From positions 2,170,001 to 2,234,000 of the forward strand of contig NZ_CP091881.1 of the NCBI RefSeq assembly GCF_022163125.1: 64,000 bases of DNA, given 5' to 3'. Made by a program: the position numbers and the translations under genes. The first letter of the stretch is position 1, and every line of letters starts with the position of its first letter. Below, in pieces: positions 44,452 to 53,013 of the stretch. The notes under the pieces are model-generated. The model ran no database searches and was not told the DNA's origin. It saw nothing but the letters and a program-made list of their open reading frames with translations. Source of the stretch: Paenibacillus sp. HWE-109. GTDB taxonomy: Bacteria > Bacillota > Bacilli > Paenibacillales > NBRC-103111.

Positions 44452-45296
44452 CAAAGCAAGCAAAATTTATTGGCGCACATGTCAGCACACGCAAAGGGTA
44501 TTCAGGTGCGGCCAAAATGGCTCTCTCGATCCAGGCGAGTGCTTTTCAATATTTTCCAATGAATCCGCGGCGGCTCTCAACGAAGCAAGTGAACGTTCAT
44601 GATGCGCAAGTTTGCGCGCAATTATGTCAGGAACATGGTCTATTATCGATTGGTCATGCGCCTTATCCGCTTAACCCAGCAGCTGATGAGGTCGAACGCG
44701 ATTTGATGGTAAGTATTTTAAAAAGTGGCCTAGCCATCACTGATGCCTGTGGTTCAGTTGGTTTGGTGGTGCATTTTGGAAAATATATTGGAAAAGACCC
44801 GTTACAAGGTTATAAAAATATAATACAATGTTTGAATAGTGCGACTCAGGGATATGAGGGTTCAGCAGTGATTTTACTGGAGAATCAGGCAGGGGAAGGT
44901 TCGCAGCTTGGATTGACAATGGAAGAAATGGTTCAGGTACGCAAGCTTTGTGAGCATCCGGACAAGGTCGGTTTTTGCTTGGATACTTGCCATGCTTTTG
45001 CAAGTGGTCTTTGGCAGGGGCATAATTGGAGGGATTTGGAGTCAAAGGCCTTGCAGCTTGATTATCTTCCACATCTCAAAGCCGTTCATCTCAATGACTC
45101 GCTCCATCCTTACGGGTCAAAGCGAGATCGTCATGCCAATATTGGAAGTGGATTTATTGGTCTGGATCATTTCAGAGAGTTCCTTGGATCCCCATACCTT
45201 AACCATATGCCTATTGTGCTAGAGACAGCCTCAGGTACGGACGGGACCCATTTACAGGAGATTGCTCTCGTGAAATCGTTGATCCAGGGTCCGTAG
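44448..45296 (+). CDS. nfo: Endonuclease IV (AP endonuclease)
   Basis: 282 residues of a TIM barrel. Zinc ligands occur in GAHVSTRKGY, IGHAPYPLN, VVHFGKYIG, LLENQAG, CLDTCHAFASG, VHLNDSLHPYGSKRDRHANIGSG and VLETAS, all canonical. It cleaves at abasic sites and trims blocked 3' ends, finishing what the upstream glycosylase starts. The ATG overlaps the glycosylase TGA by 4 bases, so the two are translated together. The family motif PRRL in PMNPRRLS (normally NPR) is present. Confidence 0.92.
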   Translation: MTKQAKFIGAHVSTRKGYSGAAKMALSIQASAFQYFPMNPRRLSTKQVNVHDAQVCAQLCQEHGLLSIGHAPYPLNPAADEVERDLMVSILKSGLAITDACGSVGLVVHFGKYIGKDPLQGYKNIIQCLNSATQGYEGSAVILLENQAGEGSQLGLTMEEMVQVRKLCEHPDKVGFCLDTCHAFASGLWQGHNWRDLESKALQLDYLPHLKAVHLNDSLHPYGSKRDRHANIGSGFIGLDHFREFLGSPYLNHMPIVLETASGTDGTHLQEIALVKSLIQGP

Positions 45297-45331
45297 TGGG
45301 CATTCCACATGAACAGGAAGGAAATCCGCTC

Positions 45332-45688
45332 ATGATTCATGTATACTTAGATGACTTGCGCCCTTGTCCCCAAGGATTTTCTTTAGCCAGGAACGTCCTT
45401 GAGTGTCAATTATTATTGGATGAGTTTGAAGTAGACATTTTATCGCTTGATCATGACTTAGGCTGGACATCGGCACAAACGGGCATGGATGTTGTTATTT
45501 GGCTGCTCCAGAAGCGAAAATTTCCGCGAACCATTTATATTCATACCTCTAGTCCTTCCGCATGCACCGCTATGTTTCAAATGCTTTATACCGCCAAACC
45601 TGAGGGGATGGGCTTATACCCGAACCGAATCCCGGATGAAGTGCTTATACAAATATCTCAAGGGACGTATAAGCAGGATCAGGAATAA
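45332..45688 (+). CDS. Receiver-like domain protein (cyclic-phosphate-processing type)
   Basis: 118 residues from ATG 45332, which has AGGAAGG 10 bases upstream. It has the layout of a single receiver domain: VYLDDLRPCPQGF (acidic pair), DILSLDHDLGW (phospho-acceptor-like Asp), and TIYIHTSSPSACTAMFQ (Thr/Ser switch). It resembles the small cREC proteins linked to cyclic-phosphate processing. No output domain or kinase is adjacent. Function unknown. Confidence 0.6.
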   Translation: MIHVYLDDLRPCPQGFSLARNVLECQLLLDEFEVDILSLDHDLGWTSAQTGMDVVIWLLQKRKFPRTIYIHTSSPSACTAMFQMLYTAKPEGMGLYPNRIPDEVLIQISQGTYKQDQE

Positions 45689-45707
45689 GAAAGGATTTTA
45701 CTGTTAT

Positions 45708-46475
45708 ATGATACATTTATCTAATATTCACTTTATACGTGGCGAGCGTCATATTCTCAATGATGTCAGCTTGCACATTGCACCAGGAGAACACTGGGTA
45801 TTACTAGGACGCAATGGTTCGGGCAAAACGACCTTGCTGGAGATGATGAATGGATACGAATTCCCAAGCCGGGGGACGGTAGATGTACTGGGAAATCGCT
45901 ATGGGCAATGTGACGTGAGGGAAGTACGCAAGAAAATTGGTTATATCTCGCAATCCTTATTCGAGAAAATGAACTTAAGTGATCCTGTTCTTGAGGTAGT
46001 TGCTACGGGGGAATATGCCTTTTTACGTTTCTATCAGGAAATCCCGCAAGAAGTGAAAGATCGAGCACTAGTGATGCTGGAACGTGTTCGTATCCCGCAT
46101 TTGGCTGATCAGCCGCTGGGCAGTTTATCGCAAGGGGAGCGCAAAAAAGTCATGTTGGCTCGTTCTCTGATGATGAAACCTTCCATCTTGATCATGGATG
46201 AACCCGCGGCTGGATTGGATTTGTATGAGAGAGAGCGTTTCTTGAGGGATGTTAATGATTTAAGCAAGCAGAATATTACCGTCGTTTACGTGACGCATCA
46301 TATTGAAGAAATTATCCCCTTATTTACGCATGTTGCTATTATTGAACAAGGTGAACTCATTGCGGCTGGACGTAAAGAAGATGTGTTGACCCCAGCCAAT
46401 ATTCAAAAGGCTTTTGATGTGCAAATCGCTTTGGAATGGTATCAAGATCGGCCTTGGATCAAAGTTTTTGATTAG
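45708..46475 (+). CDS. ABC transporter-type ATP-binding protein, lone
   Basis: 255 residues from ATG 45708; the frame extends left to 45489 only as an overlap of the previous gene. Walker A is LLGRNGSGKTTLLEMM, the signature LSQGERKKVMLA and Walker B ILIMDEPAAGLD, with the H-loop in VTHHIEEI. It is a single nucleotide-binding domain; no permease or binding protein is beside it, so its partner must be elsewhere or it works in the cytosol as ModF-like proteins do. AAAGGAT precedes the start. Confidence 0.85.
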   Translation: MIHLSNIHFIRGERHILNDVSLHIAPGEHWVLLGRNGSGKTTLLEMMNGYEFPSRGTVDVLGNRYGQCDVREVRKKIGYISQSLFEKMNLSDPVLEVVATGEYAFLRFYQEIPQEVKDRALVMLERVRIPHLADQPLGSLSQGERKKVMLARSLMMKPSILIMDEPAAGLDLYERERFLRDVNDLSKQNITVVYVTHHIEEIIPLFTHVAIIEQGELIAAGRKEDVLTPANIQKAFDVQIALEWYQDRPWIKVFD

Positions 46476-46504
46476 AAATTGCAGTTTATATAAAGGATGC
46501 GGCT

Positions 46505-47542
46505 ATGACACAAACAACTACCTATATTGGCACCTCGAATCATGGGTTCGCCCAATATGCGCAAGATGAAATTCGTAAATTATTTCCGATGACCAAGTTT
46601 TATTTGCTGGTGCCTACCGAAGTGTTTTTGTTTGAAGTACCTGCGGGTACAGAAGAGTCACTAACAGCACTGAAAGAGCAGGAACCCATGTTTCTTCGGC
46701 ATGTTCAACCTGTCCATCAGGAGTGGGAACTTAGCCGCACAGATGCGGACATTGAAAATCTGAAAGAGTGGCTTAGGGAAGCGTATCGTGCCGGACGTTT
46801 AGGTTCCGGTCAGAAAATTGCGACTCAAGTTCGCAAAGAAGAGCGTGCTAATGTACCTTATGCACCTTTTACGATTAAAGCTGCTTTGGATGACATTATT
46901 GTCGGCGAAATTCAATCAGAACCTGTGGTACGTTATTCGGATTTCATCATTTCCGTGTATATCAGTGCTTCCAAAGTGTTCGTAGGGCTCTCCAAGCCTG
47001 CGGATAATTTGTCTGACTGGTCTGGTGGCGCTATTCGTTTTATGAAAGAAGAAGATCAAATTTCCCGCGCAAAATTTAAACTGCTCGAAGCTGAACAACG
47101 ATTCGGCATTGATTTTAGTGTGGCAAGAACAGCGCTGGATATAGGAGCAGCTCCTGGGGGTTGGACATCGTTATTGTTAGAACGCGGTTTGCGTGTCACG
47201 GCGATTGATCCAGCTGCTATGAGTCCACGGCTTCTTGGCAATCCCAATTTGAAAATTTACAAGAAGAATGCAGGGGATGTCAAGCTCAAAGACAATGAGT
47301 TTGATTTGCTTGTTTGTGATATGAGTTGGGACCCACGCCAGATGGGACGTCTGGTCGCTGATTTGTTGTACTCCTTGCAGAGCGGCGGAACTGCGATTAT
47401 AACGGTTAAACTGATGCATAAAAAGCCGTTCCAAACGGTGAAGGATATTTTACGCATATTGGAACCATCCCTTTTTCTGATTAAAGCCAAACAGCTTTTT
47501 CACAATCGAGAAGAATTTACACTATATTTACAAAAGACATAG
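46505..47542 (+). CDS. RlmM-like rRNA 2'-O-methyltransferase
   Basis: 345 residues. The N-terminal half (~1-150) is THUMP-like (STSNHGFAQYAQDEIRKLF-type start); the C-terminal half is an RrmJ/FtsJ fold with LDIGAAPGGWTSLLLERG (SAM site), VTAIDPAAMSP, DLLVCDMSWDP and AIITVKLMHKKP, supplying the K-D-K-E catalytic set. E. coli RlmM methylates C2498 of 23S rRNA; the exact base here is inference. AAAGGAT precedes ATG 46505 by 6 bases. Confidence 0.85.
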   Translation: MTQTTTYIGTSNHGFAQYAQDEIRKLFPMTKFYLLVPTEVFLFEVPAGTEESLTALKEQEPMFLRHVQPVHQEWELSRTDADIENLKEWLREAYRAGRLGSGQKIATQVRKEERANVPYAPFTIKAALDDIIVGEIQSEPVVRYSDFIISVYISASKVFVGLSKPADNLSDWSGGAIRFMKEEDQISRAKFKLLEAEQRFGIDFSVARTALDIGAAPGGWTSLLLERGLRVTAIDPAAMSPRLLGNPNLKIYKKNAGDVKLKDNEFDLLVCDMSWDPRQMGRLVADLLYSLQSGGTAIITVKLMHKKPFQTVKDILRILEPSLFLIKAKQLFHNREEFTLYLQKT

Positions 47543-47626
47543 AATTAGGAAAAAATAGGTAGATATTTATGTGTGGCCCTCTTATAATCAAGGTAATTCT
47601 TACCTGATAGGGGGCTTTTATCTATT

Positions 47627-49273
47627 GTGACAAGTCATAAAAATTTGCTGGGTTCATGCTTAGAGGGGCGGTATCAATTAGAGGCTTTGCTTGGACAAGG
47701 CGGGATGAGTCATGTGTATCTTGCTGAAGATTTGAAACTCAAAGGAAAGAAATGGGCTGTGAAAGAATGCTTTTCCATGGAAGAAGATCGGACAAGTTTT
47801 CTGGAAGAAGCTGAGATGCTGGCGCAACTTCAACATCCACAGCTCCCGCAATTAGTCGATTATTTTATGACAGAGGCAGGGCAAGGATTCTTGGTTATGG
47901 ACTATATTCAGGGACCTACTTTGCAAGACTTATTCGAAGAAAAGGGCAGGATCTTGCCTGTTTCCCAAATTGTGCATATCGCGTTTCAGCTTTGTGATTT
48001 GTTTCATTATTTGCACTCGTTTCAGCCGCGGCCAATCATTTTCCGAGATCTCAAGCCCTCCAATGTCATGCTGAATGAACACGGTCAAGTTCGATTAATT
48101 GATTTTGGCGTAGCCCGTCATTTCCATCATGAGAAGCAGTCGGATACGGTGCAAATGGGTACATTAGGGTTCGCTGCTCCTGAGCAATTTCTAGGCGTTC
48201 AAACGGATGCACGCTCAGATTTATTTACCCTGGGCGCGATGCTCTACTATTTATACTCAGGTGGGCAATTTGCCTATATTACTCAGAAACCACTTGAACT
48301 TCTATGTCCCGACTTACCGGAAGTGATAACATCAACAGTTGGACTTCTACTTCAGGAACACCCTCATAATCGCTGTCAATCCGCAATGGAAGTGAAAATG
48401 AGACTTCGAACCTATTCTTCGAATACCACAATTCCTATACCAAATCTTGCGAAAAATGATGTTGCAGACCAGACAGCTATCCCTGAAAAATTAATTATTA
48501 TCGGCAGTTTATTTGCCGGCGTCGGTTCGACATTTGCAGCAATTTCGCTATCCAGGCTCTTGCATGCCCTGCGAATCCCGAACGCCTTGGTAGAGCATCC
48601 CGTCATAGAACCAGACCTTTACATGCTCCTCTATGGAGATACCCGGGCACCAAAAGGTTATCAGTTCAGCCACAGCATAGTGAAGGATCAACAGGCACCG
48701 ACTTCAACTGTGTGGACGGATGGTTATTCGAGCTGGTTTCCCATTCATCCGGATGGCCTAACGGACACTTGGCAGTCTGCTGAATCCTTTAAACTCTTAC
48801 ATACAATTAAAAAGCCGATCGTCATTTGGGACGTATCGACTCATTGGGAAGAAGCTTCCGTTCAAGAATTATGTCACAGCGCGGATGAAATTATAGTCGT
48901 TCTTGACGGTTCTCCCGGAAAATGCAATCGTCCTCGTTCTCGATCCTTGTTGGAGAAATTTGAGACCTATCAGAAAAGGGGGAAAAGGGTTCACTTACTA
49001 GCAAACGGGAATTTACCCCGCAAAGTTAGTCAGGAATGGGTCGAAAGCCTACCGATTGTTCCTCTATGTACGATACCTGATTTCCCGCGTGATGAAGTTC
49101 GGCATAAGGTTTGGAGAGGGCAGTTTATCCAAGACCAGCCTGATATAGCAGACGAGCTCAACCGTGCGTTAGCTCCTTTGCTTACTCACATTTTACCACC
49201 GGTTATTTTACACAAAGAAAAAGCTGTGAACGCTTCTAGGTCATGGATTTCCAAATTCAAAAAGCACGGTTAG
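47627..49273 (+). CDS. Ser/Thr protein kinase fused to a degenerate MinD/TadZ-like domain
   Basis: 548 residues, GTG start. Residues ~1-265 are a Hanks-type kinase: LGQGGMSHVYL, WAVKE (ATP lysine), FRDLKPSNVML (FRD in place of HRD), LIDFGVARH and GTLGFAAPEQF. Residues ~285-525 resemble a MinD/ParA-type domain: LIIIGSLFAGVGSTFAAIS stands where KGGVGKT would be, with Ser for the key Lys, and VIWDVSTHW resembles Walker B. There are no PASTA repeats or membrane helix, so it is cytoplasmic. The second domain parallels TadZ encoded 1.4 kb downstream. Its end overlaps the convergent tspO by 17 bases. Confidence 0.85.
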   Translation: MTSHKNLLGSCLEGRYQLEALLGQGGMSHVYLAEDLKLKGKKWAVKECFSMEEDRTSFLEEAEMLAQLQHPQLPQLVDYFMTEAGQGFLVMDYIQGPTLQDLFEEKGRILPVSQIVHIAFQLCDLFHYLHSFQPRPIIFRDLKPSNVMLNEHGQVRLIDFGVARHFHHEKQSDTVQMGTLGFAAPEQFLGVQTDARSDLFTLGAMLYYLYSGGQFAYITQKPLELLCPDLPEVITSTVGLLLQEHPHNRCQSAMEVKMRLRTYSSNTTIPIPNLAKNDVADQTAIPEKLIIIGSLFAGVGSTFAAISLSRLLHALRIPNALVEHPVIEPDLYMLLYGDTRAPKGYQFSHSIVKDQQAPTSTVWTDGYSSWFPIHPDGLTDTWQSAESFKLLHTIKKPIVIWDVSTHWEEASVQELCHSADEIIVVLDGSPGKCNRPRSRSLLEKFETYQKRGKRVHLLANGNLPRKVSQEWVESLPIVPLCTIPDFPRDEVRHKVWRGQFIQDQPDIADELNRALAPLLTHILPPVILHKEKAVNASRSWISKFKKHG

Positions 49274-49739
49274 CATCCTTGTTTAACTGATAAATCGACC
49301 AAGCCAGCACGGTAGCAAAGCAAGACCACAATAAGTAAGGAACCAATAGCCATGCTGCTAATTTGGAGTAGGGTATCGTAGCAATTATTAAGAAGAAGGT
49401 GGTAATTGCAACGAGTGCTGCATCGATAAAGGCAAGACGTCGATCTTTTAATTTAAATTCAAAAAAGGTAAATGCCTGATTAACTAAATAGTTGATGAGC
49501 AAAATAAGTACATAGCCCGTTGCAGCTTCTTGAAAACCATCCGTTTTGGTATAGACGATGGCTACTGAGGCAGAGATTAGCGCATAAAGAATCCCCCAAG
49601 CTAGTCCAAACAACTTCGCAGGTGGATTCCAACTCGGTTTTTTCAATGTACTGTAGTAAGCAAGATCAGTAGGGAAGAGGACACCTGAAATCGAAAAAAG
49701 CGCGTAAGTAATGAGGAATACGACGATAAATGTAAACAT
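49257..49739 (-). CDS. TspO/MBR family membrane protein
   Basis: 160 residues from the ATG at 49739 (reading left), with GGAGGTG 6 bases upstream, preferred over a codon nine residues earlier. Five membrane helices are visible, with KKPSWNPPAKLFGLAWGILYALI, the conserved PxWxPP..FGxxW core of TspO. TspO proteins bind tetrapyrroles and have been linked to stress and porphyrin handling. The gene interrupts the run of rightward genes between the kinase and the tad operon. Confidence 0.92.
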   Translation of the reverse strand: MFTFIVVFLITYALFSISGVLFPTDLAYYSTLKKPSWNPPAKLFGLAWGILYALISASVAIVYTKTDGFQEAATGYVLILLINYLVNQAFTFFEFKLKDRRLAFIDAALVAITTFFLIIATIPYSKLAAWLLVPYLLWSCFATVLAWSIYQLNKDANRAF

Positions 49740-49875
49740 TGCAGCACCTCCATATGAATGTATCAAGCTTGTATTACTATATTACACACGTGTCCCAAGT
49801 TATAACCACAAGCGCAATAAGTGTGATATGATGGTTCATATTTTGAATTTTTTATCCATATTGGGGGTATGAAAG

Positions 49876-50388
49876 TTGGAACAACGCTTTGCCAGAGAAT
49901 CTCGCTGCTTCAAGACTTCGCGTATTTTCCCTACAGATGTAAACAATCACAATACGTTGTTCGGTGGTAAGTTGATGTCCTACATTGATGACATTGCGTC
50001 GATTGCCGCTCACAAGCATTGCCGCAGGTCCGTTGTAACGGCCTCTACAGATTCCGTAGACTTTCTGTCACCTATTCATACTTCCGATTCTGTCTGCTTG
50101 GAGTCTTTCGTCACATGGACGGGGACAAGCTCGATGGAGGTTTTCGTGAAGGTTGTCACGGAGGACTTGAAAACAGGTGCTAGAAAAATTGCCGCGACAT
50201 CCTTCCTAACATTCGTTGCTTTGGACGATAATAAGGTGCCCGTTGAAGTGCCTCAAGTGGTTCCCGAAACGGAAGAAGAAACGAAATTACATGAGTCGGC
50301 ACCACAGAGAGCAGAAATGAGACGCATGCGAAGAGTCGAGAGTAAGAAGTTAGCTGGTTTTTTTACGGTGAATTACCCATGGGAATAA
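49876..50388 (+). CDS. Acyl-CoA thioesterase (hotdog fold, YkhA-like)
   Basis: 170 residues, TTG start after GGGGGT. SRIFPTDVNNHNTLFGGKLMSYIDDIASIAAHKHCRR is the conserved hotdog block with the active-site Asn/Asp region (NxxxTLFGG), followed by VTASTDSVDFLSPI. It hydrolyses acyl-CoA to free acid and CoA in the cytoplasm. The promoter for the tad leader begins only 6 bases after its stop. Confidence 0.9.
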   Translation: MEQRFARESRCFKTSRIFPTDVNNHNTLFGGKLMSYIDDIASIAAHKHCRRSVVTASTDSVDFLSPIHTSDSVCLESFVTWTGTSSMEVFVKVVTEDLKTGARKIAATSFLTFVALDDNKVPVEVPQVVPETEEETKLHESAPQRAEMRRMRRVESKKLAGFFTVNYPWE

Positions 50389-50393
50389 AAAGA

Positions 50394-50421
50394 TTGTCTT
50401 TTTTGTCACATGTGGTATAAT
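50394..50421 (+). promoter_or_regulatory. Promoter ahead of the tad operon
   Basis: -35 TTGTCT (50394-50399) and perfect -10 TATAAT (50416-50421) with a 16-base spacer; the TGG before the -10 fits an extended -10. Transcription would start near 50428. Confidence 0.75.
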
Positions 50422-50448
50422 TTGGGTACATATTTTCGGACAAGCGGA

Positions 50449-50499
50449 AGCACCGCTGATCGTGGAGACTCGTTCTCTACCATCAGCGGTGCTTTTTTG
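50449..50499 (+). terminator. Strong hairpin terminator in the tad leader
   Basis: AGCACCGCTGAT (50449-50460) pairs perfectly with ATCAGCGGTGCT (50482-50493); inside, GTGGAGA pairs with TCTCTAC. Six T follow. It sits only ~20 bases after the predicted transcription start, so the promoter would make a ~70-base RNA unless read through. Confidence 0.88.
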
Positions 50500-50527
50500 T
50501 TTTCCGAACGTTGAAGGAGGGTGGTAT

Positions 50528-50626
50528 ATGACAACTGAAACAATCAAACGCATCGCCATTGTACTTATGATTACAGGCCTGCTCTTAATTGGCAGCGGGA
50601 TGTATACCAAGCTCACATCATTATAG
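50528..50626 (+). CDS. 32-residue membrane peptide at the head of the tad operon
   Basis: ATG 50528 has GAAGGAGGG upstream, a near-perfect ribosome site. The product has a short polar head (TTETIKR) and one membrane helix (IAIVLMITGLLLIGSGMY) with a short tail. It ends 12 bases before the TadZ-like gene and is therefore probably co-transcribed. No homologue is recognised; a role in Tad assembly would be inference from position only. Confidence 0.6.
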   Translation: MTTETIKRIAIVLMITGLLLIGSGMYTKLTSL

Positions 50627-50638
50627 AGGGAGGGAATC

Positions 50639-51757
50639 ATGAATAAAATACAACTGTATATATTGGACGATGATACTGAATATGCCGATAGGCTCGCAGC
50701 TTTCATACGATGTTCGGAGTTCGCTGAGCGATGGCAAGTAAAGTTGTTTTCCAAGCCGGAATTTATTCTAGATGTGATGGAAAGTCAGCAGTTGGATGGA
50801 GTGCTATTAATTTCAGAGACGTACTACCCCTTAATGATTCATCAGAACACGAGTTTATGCAAAATGGTTTTAAGTGAAACGATTGCGAATTCCAGTGACG
50901 TTGAAACGAAAGTACCTTTTCTCTATCGGTTTCAGTCACTGCAACAAATGCTTTCGCGTCTTCAAGCATTTTACGCTGAGATGAGCCAAACTAGTATGGG
51001 CGCTCTCACCAAACGAACAAAGGTGCTTTCTTTCTACAGCAGCAGTGGTAGCAGCGGGAAATCAATAACTGCTCTGCACTTAGCCAAGCAATTGTCTTTA
51101 CGAGGCGAAAGGGTGTTCTATTTAAGTCTTGAGTCCATAAGCGCGGCTTCTCTATGGCTGAATGGTGATTCGGGCGGATTTTCTCAACTGCTCTATTATC
51201 TGAAATCGACACCAGACTCACTAGCCCCGAAACTGCAATTACACAAATCACATGATGCCAAATTGCGCTTTGATTATTTAATAGCGAATGATCAGATTAG
51301 GGAAATGTATGAAATGAGCGGTGAGCATACCAAGTTGCTCGTTGAGGCATTAATCGCTCTTGATACCTATGATTTTATCCTGATTGATTTGGAATCGTCG
51401 ATCTATCCTAGAATCTTGAAAAGTTTAGAGTTAAGTGATTGCATTCTGTGGTTAGTGCGGGATGATTTGAATGACTTTTTCAAAACGAAGGCTCTGTATA
51501 AGCAACTGGGTTTGAAGTCCACTGTACATTTTGTAATGAATAAATATACAGGTTCTCAAATGAATGATGTGCAAGCCTTGGATAAGAAGCTGACTTTTAA
51601 ACTGCCTTACATTCCTGAGTGGAAATCTTTAAGTTCGCCTGAACAGTTGTGGCAATCTGCTATTTTTTCAGGTCAGGTGTACGAAATGTTTTCAGTCATC
51701 CATGGTCGCAGTTATTCGCAGTCCGCTTCCCACTTAGAAGGAGCTGCTGTTTCATGA
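50639..51757 (+). CDS. tadZ: TadZ/CpaE-like P-loop ATPase
   Basis: 372 residues. The first ~125 residues are receiver-like (YILDDDTEYADRLAAFI) without a clear phospho-Asp. The rest is a MinD-type domain with VLSFYSSSGSSGKSITALHLAKQL (modified Walker A with intact Lys), DFILIDLESSIYPR and HFVMNKYTG. In Tad systems TadZ/CpaE marks the pole or assembly site. GAGGGAGG precedes the ATG; tadA overlaps the stop by 4 bases. Confidence 0.85.
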   Translation: MNKIQLYILDDDTEYADRLAAFIRCSEFAERWQVKLFSKPEFILDVMESQQLDGVLLISETYYPLMIHQNTSLCKMVLSETIANSSDVETKVPFLYRFQSLQQMLSRLQAFYAEMSQTSMGALTKRTKVLSFYSSSGSSGKSITALHLAKQLSLRGERVFYLSLESISAASLWLNGDSGGFSQLLYYLKSTPDSLAPKLQLHKSHDAKLRFDYLIANDQIREMYEMSGEHTKLLVEALIALDTYDFILIDLESSIYPRILKSLELSDCILWLVRDDLNDFFKTKALYKQLGLKSTVHFVMNKYTGSQMNDVQALDKKLTFKLPYIPEWKSLSSPEQLWQSAIFSGQVYEMFSVIHGRSYSQSASHLEGAAVS

Positions 51758-53013
51758 ATCAGGAAGTTTTCCATGCATTAAAGCAGGAAGTCAAAGAGCG
51801 GTTGGATTTGTCAAGTACAGTCAGTGACGCCAAGTTGGTAGAGCTTATAGAGGACTCCGTATTCAGCGCTGCGGTTAGGATTAGCTGGACATCCAACGAG
51901 ATGCAGCTTGCTGTCAAACGAATTTTCGATTCTTTTCGAGGATTGGATGTTCTTCAGCCGCTTGTAGATGATCCTACCGTAACGGAAATCATGGTCAATG
52001 GTCATAAGAACATCTTTTTTGAAAGAAAAGGAGCCGTTGAAAGATATCCCGTTGTGTTAGAAAGCGAAGAAAAATTAGAAGATTTAATTCAAATGATTGT
52101 TTCCAAAGTGAATCGTATCGTCAATCAATCAACTCCCATTGTTGATGCGCGCTTGCAGAATGGATCCAGAGTAAATATTGTACTGCCTCCAGCTTCTTTA
52201 AGTGGTCCAACTTTGACCATTCGTAAGTTTCCAGAAAAACCGCTGCTCATGGAAGATTTAATTCAAATGGGCAGCATTTCACAGGAAGCGGCAAGTGTTT
52301 TACAAGTCTTAGTTGAGTCAGGTTACAACATATTTGTTGGAGGGGGAACAGGAACTGGTAAAACGACATTTCTCAATGCGCTGAGTGCCTGGATACCTTC
52401 CCATGAGCGGATTATTACGATTGAAGACTCTGCTGAATTGCAGATTCTAACGGTGCCTAATTTGGTACGGATGGAAACCAGAAATGCAAATACGGAAGGA
52501 AAGGGAGAAATCACAATACGTGACCTGATTCGTTCATCGCTTCGTATGCGGCCTAATCGGATAATTGTAGGGGAGGTCCGGGGGGCTGAGGCATTAGATA
52601 TGCTAGCTGCGATGAATACTGGACATGATGGAAGTCTCAGTTCGGGGCATTCGAATACATCCTTAGACATGTTAAGTCGTCTTGAGACAATGGTGCTCAG
52701 CAGTGCGCCGCTCCCTGTAGAAGTTATCCGCAAACAAATCGCTTCAGCGCTCGATATTTTAGTTCATATAAGCCGCATTCGTGATCGCTCTCGCAGAGTG
52801 ACTGAGATCCATGAAGTTTTGGGGCTGGCAAATGGCGAGATTCAGCTTCATCCTTTATTCCTCTTTGAAGAAAAGGGTGAAACATCAGATGGGAAAGTGG
52901 TTGGCGATCTTGTCTTTACAGGCAACAAATTAACGAATAGACATAAAATCCAAATGGCCGGAAAGAAACTGCCGGAGTGGATCACCTGTCAGAATGAAAG
53001 CAATTCAATATGA
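51754..53013 (+). CDS. tadA: TadA/CpaF-type secretion ATPase
   Basis: 419 residues from ATG 51754, whose ATGA overlaps the tadZ stop; GAAGGAG lies ~10 bases upstream. It is a VirB11/CpaF-type hexameric ATPase: PLVDDPTVTEIMVNG, FVGGGTGTGKTTFLNAL (Walker A), TIEDSAELQ (Asp box), RMRPNRIIVGEVRGAEALDML (Walker B region) and TGHDGSLSSGHSN (His box). It powers pilin assembly at the cytoplasmic side of the membrane. Confidence 0.95.
   Translation: MNQEVFHALKQEVKERLDLSSTVSDAKLVELIEDSVFSAAVRISWTSNEMQLAVKRIFDSFRGLDVLQPLVDDPTVTEIMVNGHKNIFFERKGAVERYPVVLESEEKLEDLIQMIVSKVNRIVNQSTPIVDARLQNGSRVNIVLPPASLSGPTLTIRKFPEKPLLMEDLIQMGSISQEAASVLQVLVESGYNIFVGGGTGTGKTTFLNALSAWIPSHERIITIEDSAELQILTVPNLVRMETRNANTEGKGEITIRDLIRSSLRMRPNRIIVGEVRGAEALDMLAAMNTGHDGSLSSGHSNTSLDMLSRLETMVLSSAPLPVEVIRKQIASALDILVHISRIRDRSRRVTEIHEVLGLANGEIQLHPLFLFEEKGETSDGKVVGDLVFTGNKLTNRHKIQMAGKKLPEWITCQNESNSI

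Noticed and set aside
45489..45707. N-terminal extension of the lone ABC ATPase
   Set aside because: It overlaps the receiver-like gene in another frame and has no family similarity; ATG 45708 fits the domain start.
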